Assembly (NCBI GenBank): GCA_008508345.1
Contig: QNGE01000964.1
Location: forward strand, 140,681 to 204,680
Direction of reading: 5' to 3'
DNA: 64,000 bases
Source of the DNA: Paragonimus westermani
Taxonomy: Eukaryota > Platyhelminthes > Trematoda > Plagiorchiida > Troglotrematidae
Shown here piece by piece: positions 13,741 to 24,650 of this stretch (position 1 is the first letter of the stretch; each line of letters opens with the position of its first letter). The translations under genes and the position numbers were made by a program. The notes beneath the pieces are model-generated. The model searched no databases and was not told the DNA's origin. It saw only the letters and a program-made list of their open reading frames with translations.

Positions 13741-13822
13741 TTTCAGAAAAGACTTGAAATACACCTTTACTAGAATCAGCCAGTAGTGTATATCCTAGCT
13801 ACGACCGATAGATGAATTGCGA
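13741..13822 (-). repeat. Decayed copy of hammerhead SINE-like family (copy D)
   Basis: Read on the minus strand, the order is a degenerate box B (13809-13820), a GGTCGTAGC block, AGGATATACACTACTG (13781-13796) and a tail containing CTTTTCTGAAAAAG. This is the same order as in the copy at 20406-20525. The ribozyme core is damaged: CTGATGA reads CTGGCTGA and the GAAAC box is lost, so no cleavage is expected. Identity rests on the conserved block order rather than on high similarity. Confidence 0.6.
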
Positions 13823-16800
13823 ACGTTTTTCTGATGAAACCAGATGAACTGAATCTCCACTGACTTCAGAGTAGGCTTGACGGAATTACCATGTGAAGAG
13901 GCTCACTCATAACTGGTTGTGTGTATTCGATCGCCCACAGTAGTAACGTTGCAAATGTCCTGTTAACTTCACTTAGTGATAAAATTTAACATACTTGATG
14001 AGCGATACTTCGATAACTAGTAACTAGTATAAAACGATGATTAATGCAAACTTTAGAGTGCCCGAAAGGGAATGTGATCAATTGTTCGAATGTCTTAATG
14101 TGGTGACCACCAGTTTGATTAACTCATGAAAAAGTTTCAGAAGGTCATATTCAAGTGATCTTTGAAAATATCAGTAAAACCAGGCCGCAAATAACTTCGC
14201 ATGACTAAAATCCATATACAAGTCTGAAAAGGTCCTGCCACAATTGGAGCTTCACATTCTCGGTAGACAATTAAAACAACCTTCCTAGTTCACTTACTGA
14301 AGGGCGCACAAGGACTGGCGTAGTCGCATATTGTAGTTTCATGTAGGAGTGTGATCGTGGATACTGGGTGAAAAACTTTGCCAGTCGAAAAACTCCCTTG
14401 AAGACTGATCTCAACAGTTCAACCAAATATAAAACTCTCATGCAAAAAACGATTTTTGTCGGATATTCTACTGCTTTTAAAATATCGTCACAAGCCACCA
14501 TGTGCGGTAAGAGGAATTACATTGTCACAAAGGTGAAATCTTTTACAAGACCTATGTAATCCATAAGGCTAAGAACTGAGAGAACATTTGGGTATTACGA
14601 GTTTGGCAGACAAATTCAATCGTAAGCGATCCGATTTGTAGATATGCTTTGTTCACCCTCAGTGGGTACAACGACTTATCGTCAACCACTAGTGTGAGAC
14701 TTCATTTTGAGCGTAGCCATCAGTTTTCAAATACACTTGATCTGTCCATTCATATGGTTAAGTGATATGTGCTAACGCAAACTCATCTAAGTGTAGTTTG
14801 CTGTGAAGTTTTTTAATGTCTAGTACTTCGGTTTGACAAATCATTTATGCATGTAATGAGATATAGACGTTCAGAACGCAAAGACTTCGTCTACACACAT
14901 CAAAGATCACCAGTCGAGATTGGAATCAGTTTTGACAGCTGATCAGAAAGCAGTTCAAATCAGGTCTATAGTTTAGTGCGATTGGATAACTCTAACTGAT
15001 TTTACCCTACAAGAGGACTGTTGTTCGAAGTGTATTCGTGCAAACTGGGCGGTAGTTATCTGGGTCTACTAAAATTTTATATAAAAAGTGTGATGACTGA
15101 TGTTTTAAGCTGCAGGATATTGAAAACGTACAGTTTGGTCATAATAAGTTTGGTCGTAATTTGTTTGCCTTAGTTTTTCTGGATGCCCTGTTGTAATTTA
15201 CTGAAAATATTTGGTTTAATTTTGTGGGCCGTGTGACAGACCTGACTGGAATTTCTTTAATGGAAAGTATGTTTCAATCCCATGTACTGCTCGCTTTCAT
15301 AGGTTCGAGAGCATAGTGTGAGTAAATTCACGTCATTGAGTTAATCAGTCGTGAACAACACAAGTGCTTCATTGATTTGTTTTGAGTTCAAGGTTTTGAA
15401 TACTTCAGAGTTGTTATGAAATTGTTACCCACAGAATCATGATTGTAACACTAACTACCACTTAAGTTATTTGACGTAGAAGTTGTTTTTCGCCAAATCG
15501 TTGAGTTATAAGGCCACCTGTGGTTGTTAAATCGTAGACTTTTATGAACTGAGCCTGACCAAGCAATATTTTGTTTGTTTATACCTTTAAGTGAATGAGA
15601 TTTTTCAATCTTTAGGGTTATTTCTGGTTCTCAAGCGTCTGTAGCTTACCACTAAACTGTTCCTTTTATGTAGTTAAGTTTCCGTTCTGAGACTATAATT
15701 TTCTTCAATATTGTGTTTTGCATTCTACCGAACACTTCGGTACTTCGTGCACTAGCTTGCTGGTAACACCCACAATCTAAATAGATTATCGACTGATCTA
15801 CCATAAAATGAGAAACCCAGGCGAGTCACATATCAACGTCTATTCTCATTCGTTATGAGACGTCACCGTCTATCTCCGTGCTTATGAGGTGAATGTGGTA
15901 ACCACTACTTCACTGCATACGGTCGAATTAGCATGACCACATGTTCAACTACAGTTGCTTGCCGGCACATCCTTGTTCAATCAATCTCGTCGGGAATACA
16001 AGAAGTGCCCGGGTGATTCACATCAACTACTTGGCGAATTCTCAGTAGGATCCAAATGTCAGGAAATCATTCAGCCTAACGAGCACGTAAACATAAATTT
16101 TTCCAGCAAAAAGTTTAAGTGAATACGACATCCACGAGTGAATCAAAATAGATTTCGAGTTTACATATGAATATCTACCGGGATAGGTGGTTGATCGGTC
16201 AGTCTCAAGTTAAAACACTTAGCACTAATGTAAGTATTGGCAAAATTTGTGGCCACCGACATGTCTTCAATGGTGGAATTGAGTATGATGGCATAAGTCG
16301 AACATCTTAGTTATTTACCAGACGTACAACAGAATTGTCCATCCCCCAGGTTCAGGTAAAGTTTACATTTGTAAGGTTATCATTCATTGGCAGAGACAAC
16401 AAAGAAAAGAGGTAGGTGTACCAGAAGCAAACCAAAAAATGTGTCGTTTATCTGTATACATTTCTGTAACTCCAGTTTGTTCTAGAACAGTCAGGTTAGC
16501 TAACTCATGTGACCAAGTTAAGCATTCTGTTCCTGATACGCTACCCGAGCGTAGATTTTCAAACGTTCATTAATTGTTCTCATTACTTTGCAATGTTTAT
16601 GGTTCCAAAAGATGTTCCAGTAAACGCCCAGTTACATCTGTCTTTGTCCACTTGTGCCCAAACGCAGTCTTAGTAAAATTTGGACAATTCAGATTCCATC
16701 AATCTTTTGTTTAGATCATAATATAACCCATACTTACTCCTGGGTTTAGTATTTAATTCACTCATGTAATGAGCATGAACTGGTCGCCTTTGGTGTCTAA

Positions 16801-18357
16801 TCATAACCATGGTCTAATTTGAAGTTGACGTTGAAATGTTAGCCACTCAAAGATGTCACCGTTTTGCATCGACTTTTCAGTACCAAACATCGAAAATAGG
16901 AATATATATACAGTGGAGTGAGGTAAAGAATCTGAAACACAATAAACAGAAAAATGTGAGACGGATTGGGGAACACCAGGCCTAATTATTACGTCCATGT
17001 GTGTAATCAAATTTGTACACATCCTCTTCGGTTGAGACGAGCAATTCGATGTACTTAATATCTAAACCCAGTGTACTCCACTCTGTTTGAAATTCACTAG
17101 CTTCTCAGTTTTGAGCATCTTCACCACCGTCCACCAACCTTGTATAAATTCTAAAGCATTTCTGTTTGGTACAGAATACGCCACATGAAATGTCAACGTT
17201 TACCACTGTCTGCAATCTCAGCGCAGTGTCCAAATTTATGGACAAATTAGATCGCATCCTTTCCAACTCAGAGTAGCTGTTCCGAAATACAGTATAAATC
17301 ACTGCCGAAATTGTTCAAACTCTCACGGGCTTGATGAGACCGGGAGACTAGCAGTCTGTTACAGCTGTCCTTTCGTACATTTCCCGTGAACAATGTCTGG
17401 ATACTGGGAACGCGATGACTCACTGAGTTGGACAACCATGAGTTATTTATTTATATATATATATTTATATATCAAAACGTGCCTTCCACCGCAGCTGAGG
17501 TCGTTCATGTGCTTGGCAATGTTTCACTCATTGGCAATATAATCCGATTGTTCTGGTACTGTGCTAACAGAAATCCCAATATTAGGGTTCACCAGGATAC
17601 ATGAACCAGTTCAGATTTTAAGTTTAGTTCTGAAGGAATGTACTGCTACTGAAAGTGACCAAATATTTTTCTGATCTCCAAATCTTACGACCTGGCAACT
17701 AGATGTTACTCTGGAGAAAGTATGTTCACGGCTGCTGTCAAACACCAGCAGAGACTATCGCCCATTGTGAACGCTAATATATGAGAACGAACTCTCTGGT
17801 ATCCTCTACATCGATTACCTGTCTTTGCGATTAACTGTTGATATTAGATTGAACACTGTGCAGGGATCAGGTTGAATACAAAAGGATTCTCAAACCGGAC
17901 TCCTCAGTCTGTATTAAAACGGAATTTGTTGCACTGAATTAATGAAAGATTCGTGTACAAAAATCTTGGTTAACTTAAATAATCTACCACGATGGACGAG
18001 GCTAGGATGATTTCAGGCTTGAAGATTGCCTGGTACAAGATTTTGAGGTTTTGCTCCTTTTATTTGGTATAAATCATTCTGTAATATGTGGTAGTGTGTT
18101 TTAAGCGAACATGTTTTTCTGTAAGCCACCTTAATCTGCATTTCAAAGCTCGCATATTATACACTCGGCTTCCTCAGTTGTTTGCCAGCCTCATTCAAGT
18201 ATTCACTAGGGCTCCGTACACTAGTCCGTTCCTATGGCAACAGATGTATTCTGTTTTCTTTGGCTGTCAACGCAATTCTACATCGTGTTGGGGCTTATTG
18301 AAGATTCATTGGTTGAGCGTTCAGATTTAATGATTCGGTCTGATTAATGTGAAATCA
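13823..18357. other. Non-coding stretch with small simple repeats
   Basis: A degenerate 15-bp tandem duplication (AGTTTGGTCATAATA, 13 of 15 matching) lies at 15132-15161, and an AT-rich (AT)n/TTTA tract at 17444-17472. No coding region or RNA gene recognised. Confidence 0.5.
17444..17472. repeat. AT microsatellite
   Basis: TA dinucleotides interrupted by TTTA units. Low complexity only. Confidence 0.8.
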
Positions 18358-18480
18358 TTGGCGCACTGGTCAACATGTTTGCCTCATGAACGTGTGGCCG
18401 GAGTTCAAATCCTGGTCGTGGCAATGATGTGCACTACTGACGAGCACTAATGAGAGCGAAACTCCAAAGAGGCTGGCTGT
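18358..18480 (+). repeat. Hammerhead SINE-like repeat (copy A)
   Basis: A tRNA-derived head is visible: box A TTGGCGCACTGG at 18358-18369 and box B GAGTTCAAATCC at 18401-18412, spaced as in pol III tRNA promoters. The cloverleaf does not close, so this is tRNA-derived and not a tRNA gene. Downstream comes a hammerhead-like core. A hand alignment of 18395-18464 with 20507-20438 (minus strand) matches at 63 of 70 positions. The copy ends with AAAGAGGCTG shared with copy B, after a deletion of about 20 bases. Confidence 0.8.
18431..18470 (+). ncRNA. Broken hammerhead ribozyme
   Basis: Stem I strand GCACTA (18431-18436), core CTGACGA (18437-18443, an allowed CUGANGA), stem II GCACTAATGAGAGC (18444-18457, one A-A mismatch) and GAAAC (18458-18462) are all present. 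The segment that should follow, stem III loop, GUC cleavage site and the returning strand of stem I, is deleted relative to copy B. The sequence runs straight from GAAACTC into CAAAGAGG. Self-cleavage is therefore not expected. Confidence 0.75.
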
Positions 18481-19466
18481 AAAGTCTATCTGAATGCAAA
18501 AGTTGCGATCAAATGCAACTGATGTTAAACTTGAAAATACTCATGAGTTTGTAATGATGCATTTGTGAGCGGCGGACACAATGTAACATCAAACAGGAGG
18601 GGATAGAAAAGCACGAGTCTGATTTAAAACCGTGGGTTTGATTTCGACATTTGTTTTCGAAGGCCAGTAAGTCGTTACCATACCGTGCGGCATATAACGC
18701 AGCAAAAAGCTTATCACTGGAATGTATGGAATCAAAATACAACGGTGGCACTGTAGACCATTCGCTTTTATATGGTCAGCAACACACTTTATTTTTCTAG
18801 CTAGACTGATTTTAACAGAAGTGATCTCCTGGTGAACAACTGGTTGGTAACGAATTAGTAACTTGTCAATTTCCCGGAGTCCTGGTAATTTGTAGGGCGT
18901 GGTTCAAACACTTTTTGTTGATACCTGGCTAGACTCTATTCCCGTTTATCTGTCAACAGGTGGGTCCATCTATGAATGTGGAACTGTTAGCTGAGTTGAT
19001 CTACAATTGATGTACCAGCCTGGGAGAGGAAACAAATGAGCATCTGTCTTCATAGTTCTATATTGCTGAGTGGTCCTATGCAGGAAGTGATTAGCAGTAC
19101 ACTCTATCATTAACATGTAAATGTAATCAATGAACAGGATTATTTCCAGTCTGATTAGACATTTTATGAGTGACGGGATGGTTGACTGAATAGAAGACAG
19201 ACAAGTAATGTCATTTATATGGATGTTTTCTGACACTGGGCAAGTGTATTTCTCTTAGGAGTTCCGATAGACATTTTTATGCGTTATTTTGCGCATGTTA
19301 CAAATCGATGAATGAATAATCGTTTGCAACTATTAACCGAACTAGTCATTTGAAACATTCTTTTCCCGTCAAAAATTTGAATAAAGAAGACAGTAGGCTG
19401 ATGTTGCACGATTTATGTCCGGACAAATTTCGCTGCATCTTTACGAGTGCATACTACAGACCATTT
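18481..19466. other. Non-coding flank of the assembly gap
   Basis: No recognisable gene. A minus-strand frame at 18509-18751 lies just downstream of SINE copy A and has no motif. Confidence 0.45.
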
Positions 19467-20405
19467 NNNNNNNNNNNNNNNNNNNNNNNNNNNNNNNNNN
19501 NNNNNNNNNNNNNNNNNNNNNNNNNNNNNNNNNNNNNNNNNNNNNNNNNNNNNNNNNNNNNNNNNNNNNNNNNNNNNNNNNNNNNNNNNNNNNNNNNNNN
19601 NNNNNNNNNNNNNNNNNNNNNNNNNNNNNNNNNNNNNNNNNNNNNNNNNNNNNNNNNNNNNNNNNNNNNNNNNNNNNNNNNNNNNNNNNNNNNNNNNNNN
19701 NNNNNNNNNNNNNNNNNNNNNNNNNNNNNNNNNNNNNNNNNNNNNNNNNNNNNNNNNNNNNNNNNNNNNNNNNNNNNNNNNNNNNNNNNNNNNNNNNNNN
19801 NNNNNNNNNNNNNNNNNNNNNNNNNNNNNNNNNNNNNNNNNNNNNNNNNNNNNNNNNNNNNNNNNNNNNNNNNNNNNNNNNNNNNNNNNNNNNNNNNNNN
19901 NNNNNNNNNNNNNNNNNNNNNNNNNNNNNNNNNNNNNNNNNNNNNNNNNNNNNNNNNNNNNNNNNNNNNNNNNNNNNNNNNNNNNNNNNNNNNNNNNNNN
20001 NNNNNNNNNNNNNNNNNNNNNNNNNNNNNNNNNNNNNNNNNNNNNNNNNNNNNNNNNNNNNNNNNNNNNNNNNNNNNNNNNNNNNNNNNNNNNNNNNNNN
20101 NNNNNNNNNNNNNNNNNNNNNNNNNNNNNNNNNNNNNNNNNNNNNNNNNNNNNNNNNNNNNNNNNNNNNNNNNNNNNNNNNNNNNNNNNNNNNNNNNNNN
20201 NNNNNNNNNNNNNNNNNNNNNNNNNNNNNNNNNNNNNNNNNNNNNNNNNNNNNNNNNNNNNNNNNNNNNNNNNNNNNNNNNNNNNNNNNNNNNNNNNNNN
20301 NNNNNNNNNNNNNNNNNNNNNNNNNNNNNNNNNNNNNNNNNNNNNNNNNNNNNNNNNNNNNNNNNNNNNNNNNNNNNNNNNNNNNNNNNNNNNNNNNNNN
20401 NNNNN
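19467..20405. other. Assembly gap of 939 N
   Basis: Unsequenced. Open frames that appear to cross it are artefacts of the N run. The right edge cuts into the 3' end of SINE copy B. Confidence 0.99.
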
Positions 20406-20525
20406 GTCAGCCTCTTTCGAAAAGAAGCACTAGACTCGAGTTTCGCTCTCATTAGAGTTCATCAGTAGTGCATATCCTTGCCACGGCCGGGATTTGAACT
20501 CCGGCCATTCCAAACCAGTGGGCTA
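20406..20525 (-). repeat. Hammerhead SINE-like repeat (copy B)
   Basis: On the minus strand: box A TAGCCCACTGG (20515-20525), box B GAGTTCAAATCC (20490-20501), a hammerhead ribozyme (20422-20479), then TTTTCGAAAGAGGCTGAC running into the gap. Boxes A and B are only 13 bases apart against 31 in copy A, so the anticodon-arm region has been deleted here. The 3' end cannot be seen. The plan of a tRNA-like head plus type I hammerhead is that of schistosome Sm-alpha SINE-like elements. The family name for this species is unknown to me. Confidence 0.85.
20422..20479 (-). ncRNA. Type I hammerhead ribozyme
   Basis: Read on the minus strand, every element of a hammerhead is present. Stem I: GCACTA (20471-20466) pairs perfectly with TAGTGC (20432-20427), and outside a TAT bulge AAGGA (20479-20475) pairs with TTCTT (20426-20422). 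Core: CTGATGA (20465-20459). Stem II: ACTCT-AATG-AGAGC (20458-20445), four pairs plus one A-C at the base. Then GAAA (20444-20441). Stem III is tiny: AC pairs with GU around the tetraloop TCGA. The cleavage site GUC (20435-20433) would be cut before 20432. Bulge and loop are placed where natural hammerheads make their stem I-stem II tertiary contact. The A-C base pair may slow this copy. Activity is untested. Confidence 0.85.
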
Positions 20526-23272
20526 CGTAGTCTGTTTGTGATCGTTCCGGTTGCTGCAAAATTCGTTATCTGATCCTCTTGAGTTGATTCAGTGGAACCC
20601 TGTATGTTACCTAAAATGCTTGCGACATGCTGGTTGATGAATGCACATGATAGAAATTGATTTTGGTTCAGATCCAACGTGAATGACGCACTTTAGTCTG
20701 TTTGGACAGGCGTCTAGTCGTTCGACAGATGTACCATGCTGATTAACAGCATCATGTAGGATGACACAAGCGCTGACTGATCGTGGACTGGTAATCGACC
20801 CATATGAGCAACTATAAGCTTAATCATGTAAGTGAGCCATCTCCTGAGAGATGCAGCGGAGAAAGTTTGTTTTATTGACTGTCATTCGTCTTTTAATCCT
20901 GATTTGAACGGGAGTGAGCTGAACATAGTTTCCACGTCAAAAAACCTCTTGTAGGACATTCTGGTGGTTAAACCCTATTTTCATATTAAACCTCTAAGGA
21001 AAGATGGCCACTCGGACAGAGTTATCATGAGAAACATGATCTCTGCATCAAAATCTCTGCATCGTCACAAAAGTTACTAAACTTGTTATTCTGTTTATGG
21101 CTAGCAGTAGATGAGCTTGGTTAGGATAAGTACACTGAATAGGTGACGACCTGTAGAAAACACGCCCCTCGATCTTCCGCTAGAAGAAAACTTTCCTAGT
21201 AGTGCTGGCATGGCCGACTAGAGAAGCACTTGACAGACATGCCGTTTTACAATCTACTTCAGTGTAATAGACTAACATTGCATTGATCGAACACTAACCA
21301 ACAGAACGAGAAAGATATACAAAATAAAATATAGCAAATAAAAAAGATAATAAACAATTAAATAAAAAAAGCATAATTGAAAACAGATAAAATAAGAAAT
21401 TCAATAAAATAATAAACTAATTAAACGTGCTGTTGTGTTTGCAAAAATTCAGTAATAATAATTATATAATACGACAACGTTCTGAGCCGCATGCGTGCAT
21501 AGTATTCCTACGAAACTGGGTTTGTGCGACAGACAGATATCACAGAACTAACTTTTTGAATACTTAGATCTGCAAGTGTTTTCAATAAAATTGATACAAA
21601 AATACTCGAGAAGGCGGTTTTGGAAATCTTCGTCCCTCTGGTGAAGCATTATGAGTTAGCCTATCTGGACAATAAGTTGCCTGATTTAGCGAGCTCAACC
21701 TACATGACAGAGCTGTATTGACATCTTTTAATTCATTGAAGCGGCTCAAGTGTATGTGATTAGTCGTATACGACGTCAAGTGCTGACGATTTGCGCTGAG
21801 TTTTTGTTTGAAAAATCTGCGGTAAAACATTGCAGTAAACTCTGACTTTTCACAACTAATTCAACACACAACTGTTCAATGATTTTATTCGAAAGAAGGC
21901 AGGTGAGGATTCCGGCAGAAATGGATGCAACATAGCTTCTAACTCTGTTTAATGTGAGAGTGACCATTAATGGTGGCAGACATGAATTTGCAATCTATCC
22001 CACACAAGTCATTTGGACACCATTGAAACAAACTGTCCTTCAACTGTGATTTCCTGAAAATCGGTTTCCACTGCATTTTTGTCTCCTTGCTTCTGCATCG
22101 TCCATGAAGGGAAACTTTTTGCGCAGCTCTCGGTCACCGTCTAATCACCTGGGCACTTTCCATATCCAATTTTTGATCGGTACTTAACAAGTGACTGATG
22201 ACTGCGAAGTTGCAATTCATGTTCGGACTGTTAGGAGTGTTTTGGTCACTTGCAATCCGCTGAAAAATCTCAAGTTGTCTAGTATTTGGAATATGTCCAG
22301 TTAGCCCGGTATAAATTTGTGTACATTACTTGCAGGTCATGTTACATTAGCGTGAGAAGAAAAGAAGGCCCGAGTATTTACCAGTTTGCGCCCATAACGA
22401 TATCACGATATTTAGAGACAACCGATTACCGTCAGTTTTCCAGTAATCAAACGGACAGCCTCTGTTCCGTATAAGAACCAGTAGACTCTAGTCATGCACT
22501 GGCGCTAGGATGAACTGGCCCGTCGGTTGTCGTTTGAAATGAAGAGACACGCAGCCACTCTTAATACAGACAGCACATCTGCTAGTATGTAATACAATTA
22601 AAGACTGTTCTTAAGAGTAAACTAGGCAGATCACCAGATATACAACAAGGTCATGCAAAGTGGATTCCCAAACCTACTAATCTGAGAATGGATTCGGCTA
22701 TCTCTGGCTGTGCATTGAATACCAATCACGGAACCGAGTTGGAAAATGTCAAGGCCACTGGACGGTATTTGGGAACTACGTACAACTGTTTAAGTTCGGA
22801 GACCATCGAAAACTCAAGGGCTTAAAGCAGTACAAACAAAAACGATTTCTAAGGCCCCGTGAATCCAAAACGGGTCGTCATAGATCGGTATAGATGACTT
22901 TTACCGTAGATTGGATAGATTAGCGACTCAGTGGACCCAGCGTTCACCTTCATGTGTTCCTTATATAGAGCGTAACTAACATAGGGCTTCCACAGTGATT
23001 CCAAATGCAAATGTACACTTTTACCTAGTTGTTTTATGAACACCTTCGCTTAAGTCTGTTATGAGAAGCTTTATATGAACTCGGCGCCATTTCTTTCAGC
23101 CATGCAATTTGTTGTATTCATTTGGTACTCCCTGTTTATTCCAGCAACTTTATTAATTATTCTACTCCAAATGATCATCTTGCTTGTACTTTTGGATTGT
23201 AAGTTAAGATTCTCAAAGGTTTAACTCCTTTTCTATTGACATCTGTCCACACACAGTCAAATGGACATCAGT
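20526..23272. other. Non-coding stretch between SINE B and the Gypsy element
   Basis: It contains a small tandem duplication, ATCTCTGCATC twice at 21039-21063, and the A-rich tract listed separately. I looked in 22850-23270 for a 3' LTR of the neighbouring Gypsy element matching 26778-27000 and found no convincing match. Confidence 0.45.
21310..21424 (+). repeat. A-rich low-complexity tract
   Basis: About 115 bases made almost wholly of A with AATAAA-like units and very few C. The strand bias (A on plus, few T runs) is unlike the AT microsatellites nearby. It could be the decayed poly(A) tail of a retroposon inserted on the plus strand, but no body is recognisable upstream. Confidence 0.6.
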
Positions 23273-23280
23273 GCTCTTAA

Positions 23281-23293
23281 TTTTATTCTCCCC
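23281..23293 (-). other. Candidate polypurine tract
   Basis: On the minus strand GGGGAGAATAAAA overlaps the integrase stop and is followed by more purines (TTAAGAG). Plus-strand priming in LTR retrotransposons starts at such a tract immediately before the 3' LTR. The LTR start itself is not resolved. Confidence 0.45.
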
Positions 23294-24062
23294 AGTTGTT
23301 GTTACTTGCTCCAAGATCGGTTCGTTTCAAAGAAATATCGGGTTCTTTTGCTTTGATGCGTTTTTGGGATAACAATGGAGTCTTTCTCACGGGAAAGCCT
23401 GCGTATCTTGTGAACTTCTGCTTACTAAGCTTCATGAAATGTAATGGCCCGTCAATCCAGGGGAGATAATCGGTTGCATAGAATTCAATCTCGCACTTCG
23501 AATACGCGTCCACTAGGACGAGGTACATCACTCTATTGATAAGTCCAGCGAAGTCAAGATGGATGCGCGACCAAGGACCTTTTGGAAGATCCCAAGGGAC
23601 TGGATCATGCTTCTTTGGAAGCTTTGCAGCCTGTTTGCATTTCGCGCAACGCTTGACCAACTCCGAGATGTGGTCATCCATGCCGGGCCAGTACGCAAAC
23701 CCGCGTGCAATCGCTTTCATTCGGCTTGTCCCTAGATGAGCGGAATGAAACTTGTAGAGAACAGCTCGTCGGAGAGAGCTAGGAATCACGACTCGATCGG
23801 TGAACATGAGGCAAGAGTCCGCTACGGCCAAGCACTCACGTCGAAGGAATAGTTGATTGATTTTTCCGGACAACGGAACGTTAGGCCAACGAGATCCAAC
23901 GTATTCCATGACTTGTACGATGGCTCGATCCTCCGCGGTTGCGTTTCGAATGTAATCGGCGATGACTGGAATTCCGCGGATAGCATCGTTGAGCTGGCGG
24001 CGTACATCGTTCTCGAATGAGAAAGATGCAATCACTGTATCGTCCTCTGGAACCTGGTGATT
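23283..24062 (-). pseudogene. pol: Gypsy integrase, catalytic core truncated
   Basis: Integrase would insert the element DNA. The frame is open from after the TAG at 24090-24092 to TAA at 23283-23285. It contains the HHCC zinc-binding module (HSAH with H97 and H100, C130 and C133 of the frame starting at 24035), YWPGMD, and the first catalytic aspartate in IHLDFAG (about 23555). After CEIEFYAT (about 23474) similarity to integrases stops. The second aspartate and glutamate of the DDE core and the C-terminal domain are absent. The last 60 or so residues (ending GASNNNWGE) are unrecognised and run into the putative polypurine tract, so a large internal deletion joined the early core to the 3' end. 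Confidence 0.88.
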
Positions 24063-24114
24063 GCTGATGAGGCCCGACAGACCATCGGCCTAACTAAAAT
24101 CCTCCGTGCGGCGA

Positions 24115-24440
24115 CAGTCAATTGAAAAGTCGTACTCCAGTAGTATCGTTGCCCACCGTTGCAGACTGTTGGCAGAATAGACTGGGATCCCTTTCTTCGA
24201 ACCGAACACGGACAAGAGTGGCTTGTGGTCGGTGAAAATTCTTCACCGCAAAAATGATAGCCAGGGCTTCATTCTCGATTTGTCTATAGTTCTTATCCGC
24301 AGGACTCATGGTACGGAAAACATGATTGATAGCCTTTCCAAAACCGTCCGGGAGGATATGTGAAACCACTGCCCCAACTCGTAGTTGGAGACATCTGCGG
24401 TTAACACGATTGGGAAAGATGGGTAGTAGTGTGTCAGTAG
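24115..24440 (-). pseudogene. pol: Gypsy RNase H domain, disrupted
   Basis: RNase H degrades the RNA strand during reverse transcription. Upstream, a TGA lies at 24504-24506. The first acidic residue is in VLTADVSNY; a one-base slip near 24370-24380 precedes VVSHILPDGFGKAI. The glutamate is in YRQIENEALAIIFAVKNFH. At about 24238-24245 the sequence jumps to FTDHKPLLSVFGSKKG in another frame. The residues that normally lie between are missing, so a short deletion removed roughly a dozen codons. LQRWATILLEYDF ends the domain and an in-frame TAG follows at 24090-24092. Confidence 0.88.
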
Positions 24441-24650
24441 GAGATCTGAACTGAACATCGTCTTCAGTTTTGAAAAAGCCGATTCGCGTTCAGCCGACCA
24501 GTTTCATTTAGCTTCTTTCTGGCGCGACTGGTTTAGCGGGGCCCGAACATCATGTAAATTTGACAGGAATGAGTTGTAGTAGCTGATGAGCCCAAGGAAG
24601 ATCCGAAGCGTTGCGACATCATTAGGAGCTGGCATCTGTTGAATGGCTCA

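Noticed and set aside
18358..18420. Possible functional tRNA gene
   Set aside because: Box A and box B are present, but acceptor and T stems do not pair. It is the head of the SINE-like repeat.
19350..20468. Long open frames of 330-370 codons on both strands
   Set aside because: They consist almost wholly of N from the assembly gap at 19467-20405.
21181..21250. Minus-strand GCACTACTAGG near a GGCC-containing block, resembling the SINE core
   Set aside because: Only seven bases of the conserved block match, and no box A, core or tail is in register.
23056..23269. TGTTATGA at 23058 as the end of a 3' LTR matching 26778
   Set aside because: The match ends after eight bases and the remaining 200 bases do not align with the sequence beyond 26778.
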